From assembly GCA_017397605.1 (NCBI GenBank), contig JAFQII010000186.1:1-5114 (forward strand): DNA of 5,114 nt, given 5' to 3'. Below the pieces are notes generated by a model that was given only the letters and a program-made list of their open reading frames with translations, ran no database searches and was not told the DNA's origin. The stretch's first letter is position 1; each line of letters starts with the position of its first letter. Positions 1 to 5,114 of the stretch are shown one piece after another. Source of the DNA: Clostridia bacterium (GTDB lineage Bacteria; Bacillota; Clostridia; Oscillospirales; CAG-382). A program made the translations under genes and the position numbers.

Positions 1-28
1 CGGTCGCCATCGATCTCAAGGAGCTGTT

Positions 29-1153
29 ATGGCAGAACAAAAACGCGACTGTTACGAAGTGCTGTGCGTGTCCAAGGGCGCCTCGGACAGCGAGATCAAA
101 AAAGCATTTTACAAGCTTGCAAAGCAATACCACCCCGACGCACATCCGGGCGACAAGGAAGCCGAGGCACGTTTTAAAGAAGTCAACGAAGCATACTCCG
201 TGCTGTCCGACGCGGACAAACGCGCGAGATACGACCAGTTTGGCTGGGCGGGCATCGACGGCGCACCCGGCGGCGGAGGCGGCGGCTTTGGCGGCTTTGG
301 CGAAGGCTTTGACATGGGCGATATCTTCGGCGACATTTTCGGCGGTATGTTTGGCGGCGGCACGCGCAAGAACCCCAACGCCCCCCGCCGCGGCGACGAC
401 ATCGGTGTCCGCGTCAGTTTGACGTTTGAAGAAGCGGCGTTCGGCTGCAAAAAGGAGATCTCCTACAACCGCATCGAGCAATGCCCGACCTGCTCGGGTC
501 AAGGCGGAACGGGAACAGAAACCTGTACCAAGTGCGGCGGCAGAGGTCATGTCACCGTTCAGCAGAGAACTCCGTTTGGTTACATGCAATCCACCCAAGC
601 CTGCGACGCGTGCAAGGGCAAGGGCAAAATCATCAAAAACCCCTGCAAGGACTGTCGCGGAAGCGGTCAGACGCGCAAGAGCAAGGTCATTGAGGTCAAC
701 ATCCCCGCAGGCATTGACAACGGTCAGCGTATTTCGTTGCGTGGCCAAGGCAACGCGGGCGCAAACGGCGGCCCCGCAGGCGATCTGCTCGTTTCGGTTT
801 CGGTCAAGGGTCACGAGTACTTTACGCGCGACGGGTTTGATCTGCTATTGGACATGCCGATCACCTTTGTCGAAGCGGCGCTCGGCGCCAAGATCGTCAT
901 TCCCACGCTGGAAGGACAAGGCGAGTTGACCATTCCCGAGGGAACGCAGTCGGGCACGACTTTTTGCATCAAAAACAAGGGTATTCAGTCGCTGAACGGC
1001 AGAGGCAGAGGCGACTTGCTGGTCACTGTCGAGCTCGAGGTTCCCAAGGGACTCGGCAAAAAGCAAAAGGACGCGCTGGAAAAATTCGGCGAGCTGTGCG
1101 AGGACAAACACCACAGCAAGCGCAACTCGTTCTTCTCCAAATTCAAAAAGTAA
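29..1153 (+). CDS. dnaJ: Chaperone protein DnaJ (class I Hsp40), complete
   Basis: This is a cytosolic co-chaperone that delivers unfolded clients to DnaK and stimulates its ATPase. The 374 residues show every class-I domain in order. The J domain (about residues 5-70) carries the HPD motif at 35-37. A Gly/Phe-rich linker (about 75-113) contains DIFGDIF. The zinc domain has four CxxCxGxG repeats, with cysteine pairs at 152/155, 166/169, 192/195 and 206/209. The substrate-binding C-terminal domains run from about 214 to 340, with HEYFTRDGFDLLLDMPITF clearly conserved. The tail is basic. Length is normal for the family (about 375). The ATG is chosen because AAGGAG at 18-23 sits 5 nt upstream, and the J domain begins at once. 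Two stops follow in tandem (TAA TAA), then a terminator. Oddities: Cys8 and Cys13 stand where DnaJ normally has Tyr and Gly (DYYEVLGV), and the loop between zinc repeats 1 and 2 is about three residues shorter than in E. coli DnaJ. No CIRCE-like operator is visible, but only 28 upstream bases are available. Confidence 0.97.
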   Translation: MAEQKRDCYEVLCVSKGASDSEIKKAFYKLAKQYHPDAHPGDKEAEARFKEVNEAYSVLSDADKRARYDQFGWAGIDGAPGGGGGGFGGFGEGFDMGDIFGDIFGGMFGGGTRKNPNAPRRGDDIGVRVSLTFEEAAFGCKKEISYNRIEQCPTCSGQGGTGTETCTKCGGRGHVTVQQRTPFGYMQSTQACDACKGKGKIIKNPCKDCRGSGQTRKSKVIEVNIPAGIDNGQRISLRGQGNAGANGGPAGDLLVSVSVKGHEYFTRDGFDLLLDMPITFVEAALGAKIVIPTLEGQGELTIPEGTQSGTTFCIKNKGIQSLNGRGRGDLLVTVELEVPKGLGKKQKDALEKFGELCEDKHHSKRNSFFSKFKK

Positions 1154-1159
1154 TAAACG

Positions 1160-1190
1160 AAAAAGGAGCAACAACTGCTCCTTTTTGTTT
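1160..1190 (+). terminator. Rho-independent terminator of dnaJ
   Basis: A perfect 11-bp stem (AAAAAGGAGCA at 1160-1170 with TGCTCCTTTTT at 1176-1186) encloses a 5-nt loop. The U-tract continues as TTTTTGTTT. It begins 6 nt after the first stop codon of dnaJ, so dnaJ is the last gene of its transcript. The A/T base of the stem means the mirror strand also ends in T residues, but no minus-strand gene ends here. Confidence 0.93.
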
Positions 1191-1191
1191 G

Positions 1192-1236
1192 CAAAAATGT
1201 AAATCGGATAAACAACATTGTAAAACAGATAAAAAA
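1192..1236. repeat. Tandem direct repeat, 21-bp period, upstream of a promoter
   Basis: Two copies of a TGTAAA-n-C-n-GATAAA-n-AA pattern lie at 1198-1215 and 1219-1236, matching at 15 of 18 positions. With flanks, 1192-1215 and 1213-1236 match at 19 of 24. The period is 21 bp, two helical turns, so both copies face the same side of the DNA. The second copy ends 6 bp before the -35 box of the next promoter. This is the usual place for an activator dimer or an A-rich UP element. The regulator is unknown. The region is AT-rich, so chance similarity is possible. Confidence 0.45.
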
Positions 1237-1242
1237 TACGCC

Positions 1243-1270
1243 TTGATTTTTTTATAAAGTGTGGTATAAT
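1243..1270 (+). promoter_or_regulatory. Sigma-A-type promoter with extended -10
   Basis: TTGATT at 1243-1248 is the -35 box and TATAAT at 1265-1270 a perfect -10 box, separated by 16 bp. TG at 1262-1263 gives the extended -10 form TGnTATAAT. Transcription should start near 1277, giving a leader of about 30 nt before the ATG at 1307. The position also rules out the in-frame GTG at 1259 as a start, because it lies inside the promoter. Confidence 0.85.
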
Positions 1271-1285
1271 ATAATCATCAAACAC

Positions 1286-1293
1286 AAAGGAGG
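1286..1293 (+). promoter_or_regulatory. Ribosome binding site deciding the start at 1307
   Basis: AAAGGAGG is a near-perfect anti-16S match. It lies 13 nt before the ATG at 1307, longer than the usual 5-9 nt. No other in-frame start codon lies between this site and 1307, so the ATG remains the best start despite the wide gap. Confidence 0.75.
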
Positions 1294-1306
1294 ATCTTTT
1301 GGGGAA

Positions 1307-3070
1307 ATGAAAGAACACAAAAAGGGGAACAAAAAGCTTTGGATCATTTGCGGCACGGCAGCCTGCGTGCTGTTGATCACCGTGCTTGCCGCCGTGATCG
1401 GAGGGCTCGCAGACAATTCCGCCAAGCTGACCGAACCGACAGACGGGTACGCGCTGTATGTCAAGGATGGCGCGTTGTATTACGACAGTCTGGACGGCGT
1501 TTCGTTTTGCGTGACAAACGACCTGCTTGCCTATGAGCGTTCGGCGTACGATACAGAACACGGGAGGATAGATCCGCAGTTGTACGCATGCAGTACGGCG
1601 ATCGCCGCAGGCGACAAGCTGTTTTATGTTGAGCGCCTCGCCGGCACGTCTGACGGCGACGATTTGTATGTGCGAAGCACCAAAACCGAAAAAAGCACGC
1701 CGATCAAGCTTGCGGAAAATATCGCGCGGTATTTCCCTGCCGCGGACGGCTCTTGTGCTGTGTGCATCGACAAGGACGGCAAGATGTTTTGTTGCTTTAC
1801 CGCAGACGGAACGCGCAAGGAAATCGCCGAGCGCGTCCTGCCAAGTGACGTGAGCGTGACCAAGGACGCCAAGAATTTGCTCTATCAGACGAGCGAAAAC
1901 GGCAAAAAAGCCATGTACCGCAAGCTGGGCGATGCACCTGCCGAGCAAATTCCGCTCTGCTCGTCGTTTGCGTTCCTTGATGACATACGCGTGCTTTGGT
2001 ACATCGACGAAAAAAACGATCTGTACCGCATGGATGCAAACGGAGACACGACTTTTATCAGTGCAAACGCATACGAAATCGCCAAGCTATATCCGACGGG
2101 CGAGGCTTATTTTACCACGGTTGCGGAAACTAACTGCAAAGCAGACCAATGGATCTTAAATAACACCGACAATAAGATTTTGGCCGAAACGACCGTCACG
2201 CGCTACGGACTGTATTATTATGACGGCGAGCAATCCACCTGCCTGACGCAGTACATGCCTTATTATTTTTTGCACCTTTCCTTTGCACAAAACACGCCTG
2301 CTTGCGCATTTTTCTCTTTGGAGGATGCAACACGCACGGCTTTTTCGACGTTTGCGGACTTGGATCCCCGCGACTCCCGTTTCTCCGATGCATTGCGGCA
2401 GATCAGTAAGCTGTATGTCGCACACGGCGGCGAAGTCTCACTCGTTCCGTCCGAAAACGCACGCTGGGCGGGGCTCTCCCAAGACGGAACAGAGCTTGCA
2501 TGGATCTCGTTTCCCACGTGGGATGCAACGGACGGCGATTTGTATGAGCTCGAAATCAAAGACAGCAAGCTCACCGAACCCGCTTTTGTCGCATCCGATG
2601 TCAACACCCACTCGCCGCAATACCTGAATGACGGTCGTCTGTATTACCAAAAAGACAGCAGAAGCGTTGACGGGTGGTACCACTATGATCTCTACCTCGA
2701 CAGCACGCTGATCGGCAAGGATTATTTCGGTGGCTCGCTCGTTTCGGGCATTTCCGACGGAACGTTCTGCTTTTTTGCCGACAGAAAGGAGTCGCATCCC
2801 TATACGTACGGCACGCTGTACAATTATGACGGAATGACCGCGCACAAGGTCGCATCAAGTGTCCTCCGCTCGTATTACGCCCAATTGCCCGATGGCAAAC
2901 TGCTGTATCTGACAAATTTTGACGAGTCCTCCGCAACGGGCGATCTGTACCTGTACGACGGCAGCAAAAGCCATCTCGTCGCCAAGGACGTCCTCGCGTG
3001 CCGCTACAACAACCCCGATCTTACCACCCCGCTCATCCTTCCTTCCCTGCGGTTGAACAAAACGACATAA
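1307..3070 (+). CDS. Membrane-anchored extracytoplasmic protein with beta-propeller-like repeats, function unknown
   Basis: I do not recognise the family. The start is the ATG at 1307 (587 residues). The open frame runs upstream to a GTG at 1259, but that codon lies inside the promoter. The basic N-terminus (MKEHKKGNKK) precedes one hydrophobic segment at about residues 11-34, so the protein is probably a single-pass, N-in protein or has an uncleaved signal. There is no lipobox. The rest should lie outside the membrane. It is made of recurring short beta motifs of the kind DG-x-LYY or DLY-x-YDG, at about residues 54, 102, 157, 189, 227, 300, 394, 409, 442, 458, 484, 501, 529 and 544. This resembles beta-propeller proteins (TolB/WD40-like or DUF5050-like), but blade count and family are inferred by eye. 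At least twelve cysteines lie in the exported part. There are no catalytic motifs, sortase signal or cell-wall repeats. It has its own promoter and terminator, so it is monocistronic. It converges on a second surface-protein gene. Confidence 0.85.
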   Translation: MKEHKKGNKKLWIICGTAACVLLITVLAAVIGGLADNSAKLTEPTDGYALYVKDGALYYDSLDGVSFCVTNDLLAYERSAYDTEHGRIDPQLYACSTAIAAGDKLFYVERLAGTSDGDDLYVRSTKTEKSTPIKLAENIARYFPAADGSCAVCIDKDGKMFCCFTADGTRKEIAERVLPSDVSVTKDAKNLLYQTSENGKKAMYRKLGDAPAEQIPLCSSFAFLDDIRVLWYIDEKNDLYRMDANGDTTFISANAYEIAKLYPTGEAYFTTVAETNCKADQWILNNTDNKILAETTVTRYGLYYYDGEQSTCLTQYMPYYFLHLSFAQNTPACAFFSLEDATRTAFSTFADLDPRDSRFSDALRQISKLYVAHGGEVSLVPSENARWAGLSQDGTELAWISFPTWDATDGDLYELEIKDSKLTEPAFVASDVNTHSPQYLNDGRLYYQKDSRSVDGWYHYDLYLDSTLIGKDYFGGSLVSGISDGTFCFFADRKESHPYTYGTLYNYDGMTAHKVASSVLRSYYAQLPDGKLLYLTNFDESSATGDLYLYDGSKSHLVAKDVLACRYNNPDLTTPLILPSLRLNKTT

Positions 3071-3074
3071 ATCA

Positions 3075-3118
3075 AACGGCACGTATCCGAAAACAGATGC
3101 GTGCCGTTGTTGTTTTTT
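3075..3118 (+). terminator. Rho-independent terminator between convergent genes
   Basis: A 13-bp stem with one G-T pair (arms 3075-3087 and 3096-3108, core AACGGCACG/CGTGCCGTT) closes an 8-nt loop. On the plus strand it is followed by GTTGTTTTTT, a good U-tract. It starts 4 nt after the TAA of the membrane-protein gene. Read on the minus strand, the same hairpin is followed only by TGATTTAT, so it may also stop minus-strand transcripts arriving from the lipoprotein gene, but less efficiently. Confidence 0.92.
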
Positions 3119-3125
3119 GCAAAAC

Positions 3126-3266
3126 TTATCTCTGCACAATCTCCCAAAGCTCTTCCTTGAAATCGACGCACAGAACAACAAAATCGTCTGTCGGCAGATC
3201 GGGTTCGTCGGAATTCCTGATCGTTCCTCTGTACCCACATACACCGGATAGCGGGTGTAGAAGTTT
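3126..3266 (-). pseudogene. Possible C-terminal coding remnant without a start
   Basis: On the minus strand one frame stays open for 46 codons between a TAG (3267-3269) and a TAA (3126-3128). It has no ATG, GTG or TTG usable as a start and no ribosome site. Its second half reads like genuine protein: acidic, then LPTDDFVVLCVDFKEE, then LWEIVQR and a stop, with codons like those of its neighbours. The stop is followed after about 17 nt by the hairpin shared with the convergent gene, as expected for a real gene end. The lipoprotein frame, read past its TGA at 3313, also gives plausible residues (ISVEESSVALTSDIIETSTP) before losing sense. One reading is that the lipoprotein or a separate small gene once ended here and was broken by a stop and a +1 frameshift. 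The alternative is a chance open frame. I cannot name a family. Confidence 0.35.
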
Positions 3267-3312
3267 CTATTATGTCGCTTGTAAGTGCAACACTGCTTTC
3301 TTCTACCGAAAT

Positions 3313-4434
3313 TCAATTTCTTTCCACAACGCTCTCACTCGTGTACCCTGCATCCACGCGGTAGATGTCGCAATGATCGGTGTAATACGCCGCGAGGTAC
3401 ATCGTTCCATACGAATCATAAAAGACACGCGCTTGGAACATTTCTTCAAACACCGTTTTGCCTATCACAACTTGACACGACAAATAGGTTTCGATCGTAT
3501 ACCGAGCCCCTGCATGTTCAAATTCTATATTGCATGGCGTATCATTTCCATGATACTCCACATCAATCAGAACGCGGCAAGCGAGATTGCCATTTTGGTC
3601 ATACATCACACATTCAGTATCATCACCGCCATAATATGCTGTTGTCCAAAGCACCGTATCGGAAATCACAGACAACTCGTTCTTCTGATCATCCGACGGA
3701 ATGACGAACACACCGTTTTCGACCGTTACCGATTGAATACCGCTTTGAAACAGGAAAGGCGCATCCTTATCGTTTATCGGTTCTTTAGATAACGTAAATA
3801 TCTCGTTTTTATCCGAAACAAAGATCGGCTCTTTTTCACCTAAAACCTGTAGAGTCCCCCATTCGTCCGCATTGCTGTCATAAACTTGGTATTCGTTCTT
3901 TAACGTAGGGTTCCCCAAGCCTGCAGAAAGGTCGTACTGCTCCACGCTTCCGTCTATGCGAAGCAAATACAAAGCATCCCCTATGATCTCTATATCTTCA
4001 ATGTGCTTCCAATTTACATCCGGGAACCAAGCACCATCATTCAGGCAAACGAGCTTAGAACCAAGCGTATGATAGAACGTCCCTTTGCCGTCAGCATACA
4101 TCTGTCCGGGGCAAATCATCATGGCATCCGACGGATCATCGTGGAAAAGGAAATCATACTGAAACACCCCATCAATCCCGATGTCAAACGACAGCACTTT
4201 TTCTAATGTCGTTTCGCGTTCTTCAGGGTAAGTCGGTTCGACGGGTTGGGAGTCGGAGCTTTCTTCGGGTGTGGAAAGTTTGCTTTCGCTTGATTCGTCC
4301 GACAGCTCAAGCGCGCTTGTCTCTTTGCTTTCTTCTGTGCTCGTGCTCTCCCCCGACGGCGCGCTTGCGCATGCCGACAGCACGACGATCATACACACAC
4401 AAATCGCAAGCAAACGTGTCAATCTTTTTTTCAT
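3313..4434 (-). CDS. Putative lipoprotein with Ser/Glu-rich tether, function unknown
   Basis: The protein has 373 residues. The ATG at 4434 is chosen over upstream in-frame codons because AAAGGAGG lies 9 nt before it and a complete type-II signal peptide follows. The signal has basic MKKRLTR, a hydrophobic core, and lipobox LSAC with Cys22 as the predicted lipidated residue. It should sit on the outer face of the cytoplasmic membrane. Residues 23-75 form a low-complexity Ser/Glu/Thr/Pro linker, typical of a spacer through the wall. Residues 76-373 are rich in short beta-type motifs (DALYLLRIDGSVEQYDL at about 153, EIFTLS at 211, YGTMYLAAYY at 342, CDIYRVDAGY at 355), suggesting a propeller-like or other all-beta domain. 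There is no solute-binding, protease or hydrolase signature I can name. Seven cysteines lie beyond Cys22. It has its own promoter and converges on the membrane-protein gene. The C-terminus may have been shortened: sense-looking residues continue after the TGA. Confidence 0.87.
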   Translation of the reverse strand: MKKRLTRLLAICVCMIVVLSACASAPSGESTSTEESKETSALELSDESSESKLSTPEESSDSQPVEPTYPEERETTLEKVLSFDIGIDGVFQYDFLFHDDPSDAMMICPGQMYADGKGTFYHTLGSKLVCLNDGAWFPDVNWKHIEDIEIIGDALYLLRIDGSVEQYDLSAGLGNPTLKNEYQVYDSNADEWGTLQVLGEKEPIFVSDKNEIFTLSKEPINDKDAPFLFQSGIQSVTVENGVFVIPSDDQKNELSVISDTVLWTTAYYGGDDTECVMYDQNGNLACRVLIDVEYHGNDTPCNIEFEHAGARYTIETYLSCQVVIGKTVFEEMFQARVFYDSYGTMYLAAYYTDHCDIYRVDAGYTSESVVERN

Positions 4435-4443
4435 GTTCAAAAT

Positions 4444-4451
4444 CCTCCTTT
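4444..4451 (-). promoter_or_regulatory. Ribosome binding site of the lipoprotein gene
   Basis: The minus strand reads AAAGGAGG, 9 nt before the ATG at 4434, and fixes that start. A second Shine-Dalgarno-like GGAGGT occurs at 4459-4464, close to the expected transcript start. It lies 24 nt from the ATG, so it is probably not the working site, though it could act as a standby site for ribosomes. Confidence 0.85.
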
Positions 4452-4470
4452 TATTTTTACCTCCGTTTTC

Positions 4471-4500
4471 AGTATAGCAAACACCCTGCCCTGCTGTCAA
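4471..4500 (-). promoter_or_regulatory. Sigma-A-type promoter of the lipoprotein gene
   Basis: On the minus strand TTGACA (4495-4500) is a perfect -35 box and TATACT (4471-4476) a five-of-six -10 box, 18 bp apart. Transcription should start near 4464, leaving a leader of about 30 nt. The promoter lies downstream of the homoserine dehydrogenase terminator, so the lipoprotein gene is transcribed separately from that gene although both point the same way. Confidence 0.82.
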
Positions 4501-4536
4501 TTGGGAGTGTTTCCAAAATATGCCATACATTTTTGT

Positions 4537-4577
4537 AAAAAAACACGCAGACCAAGCCAATCTGCGTGCCTTGTTTT
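4537..4577 (-). terminator. Rho-independent terminator of homoserine dehydrogenase
   Basis: On the minus strand CACGCAGA (4544-4551) pairs with TCTGCGTG (4561-4568) around a 9-nt loop, followed by a run of seven U residues (4537-4543). Weak outer pairs extend the stem. The hairpin starts within about 10 nt of the stop codon. The opposite side carries TTGTTTTTT (4571-4577), so it could also stop plus-strand transcription entering the hom gene in antisense. Confidence 0.9.
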
Positions 4578-5114
4578 TTACAGTGCAAAATACGTTTTGC
4601 CGTTTGCGAGCGTCACGGTCTTGACGTCTGCCGCGTCTTTTGCGACAAAGTCCTCGCCGCCGCACGAACGAGGTGCGGGAACGGGCTTGCGGTTCAGTGC
4701 TTCCAGAATGTCGCATGCAACCGCGGAAGCCGTCGGCAGTGAGCCTGCGCCCTGCCCGTAGAACAACACCTCGCCGACCGCGTCAGCCGTCACGGAGATC
4801 GCGTTGAACACGTTGCGTACCGAAGCCAGCATATGATCTGCGGGAACGAGATACGGTGCAACCGCCAGACGAACCTTGTCGCCGACCAGTTCTGCCGTGC
4901 CCAACAGCTTGATCGCCCGGCCTGCCTCTTTTGCCAGCGCAATGTCCTCGCCCGTTACGCCTCGGATACCTTCCAGATGCGGAATCGCGGTGTAAGGCAC
5001 GTGCTTGCCAAATGCCAAGCCTGCCAGAATACAGATCTTGCGTGCCGTATCGTAACCCTCTACGTCCGCGGTGGGGTCCTGCTCGGCGTAACCGAGCGCC
5101 TGCGCCTCTTTCAG
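4578..5114 (-). CDS. hom: Homoserine dehydrogenase, C-terminal part (5' end outside window)
   Basis: The enzyme reduces aspartate 4-semialdehyde to homoserine with NAD(P)H in the cytosol, the branch point toward threonine and methionine. The visible 178 residues begin mid-protein. They open with the family's catalytic signature: GYAEQDPTADVEGYDTARK, then ILAGLAFGK. The Glu, Asp, Asp and Lys there match in spacing the substrate and catalytic residues E208, D214, D219 and K223 of yeast Hom6. Further on, GQGAGSLPTASAV is the conserved glycine-rich C-terminal signature of the catalytic domain. After it only about 45 residues remain, ending KTYFAL. The C-terminal ACT domain found in Bacillus-type enzymes of about 430 residues is therefore absent. 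The N-terminal NAD-binding Rossmann domain lies beyond 5114. No frameshift is seen. A terminator follows at once, so this is the last gene of its transcript. Confidence 0.96.
   Translation of the reverse strand: MKEAQALGYAEQDPTADVEGYDTARKICILAGLAFGKHVPYTAIPHLEGIRGVTGEDIALAKEAGRAIKLLGTAELVGDKVRLAVAPYLVPADHMLASVRNVFNAISVTADAVGEVLFYGQGAGSLPTASAVACDILEALNRKPVPAPRSCGGEDFVAKDAADVKTVTLANGKTYFAL

Noticed and set aside
1..28. End of an upstream gene such as dnaK before dnaJ
   Set aside because: No stop codon occurs in any plus-strand frame in these 28 bases, so no gene end can be shown. They hold only the dnaJ ribosome site.
1259..1306. GTG at 1259 as the start of the membrane-protein gene (16 extra residues)
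   Set aside because: It lies between the -35 and -10 boxes of a strong promoter and has no ribosome site. The ATG at 1307 is followed at once by a proper basic N-terminus and membrane helix.
845..1948. Long minus-strand open frame of 367 codons
   Set aside because: It is the antisense shadow of dnaJ and the membrane-protein gene, crosses a terminator and a promoter, and has no ribosome site or recognisable domain.
3240..3259. Small inverted repeat TACACC/GGTGTA as a lipoprotein-gene terminator
   Set aside because: The stem is only 6 bp with an 8-nt loop and no U-tract on either strand.
2855..3316. Minus-strand open frame across the convergent gap, with a YPVYVGTEERS stretch
   Set aside because: Mostly basic, Cys/Arg-rich antisense of the membrane-protein gene. 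It runs through the hairpin and has no ribosome site. The short sensible stretch could belong to the decayed remnant but cannot be separated from chance.
2998..3792. Plus-strand open frame of 264 codons
   Set aside because: It starts inside the membrane-protein gene, reads through the terminator hairpin and mirrors the lipoprotein gene. Its composition is not protein-like.
4435..4716. N-terminal extension of the lipoprotein frame up to 4716
   Set aside because: It would run through the hom gene, its terminator and the lipoprotein's own promoter. The signal peptide and ribosome site place the start at 4434.

Overview
The window looks like a piece of chromosome from a low-to-mid GC, Gram-positive anaerobe, most likely a member of the Clostridia (Oscillospiraceae/Ruminococcaceae-like). 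This is inference. It rests on strong AAAGGAGG ribosome sites, textbook sigma-A-type promoters (one with an extended -10), compact U-tract terminators, a Gram-positive lipoprotein signal, and the sequence flavour of DnaJ and homoserine dehydrogenase. I see no mobile element, CRISPR array, tRNA or rRNA.

Layout. (1) 29-1153, plus strand: a complete class-I DnaJ co-chaperone, closed by an 11-bp terminator hairpin. What lies upstream (for example dnaK or grpE) is outside the window. (2) 1187-1306: a short AT-rich regulatory gap with a 21-bp-period tandem repeat next to a strong extended -10 promoter. (3) 1307-3070, plus strand: a 587-residue protein with one N-terminal membrane segment and a large outward-facing domain built of repeated beta-strand motifs that resemble a beta-propeller. 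No function is recognised. It ends in a strong hairpin. (4) 3119-3312: a short gap that holds, on the minus strand, a start-less but coding-like fragment ending in a stop beside the shared terminator. (5) 3313-4434, minus strand: a 373-residue lipoprotein with a Ser/Glu/Thr-rich tether and an unrecognised all-beta-looking domain, driven by its own consensus promoter. (6) 4578-5114, minus strand: the C-terminal 178 residues of homoserine dehydrogenase, without a C-terminal ACT domain, closed by its own terminator.

How it fits together. The two ends are housekeeping genes: protein folding, and aspartate-family amino-acid biosynthesis. Between them lies an accessory island of two convergent, separately promoted genes. 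Both encode cysteine-rich extracytoplasmic proteins anchored in different ways, with a possible decayed coding remnant between their 3' ends. These two proteins, the remnant and the repeat upstream of the first promoter are the least explained parts of the window. Nothing here amounts to a clearly new multi-gene system.
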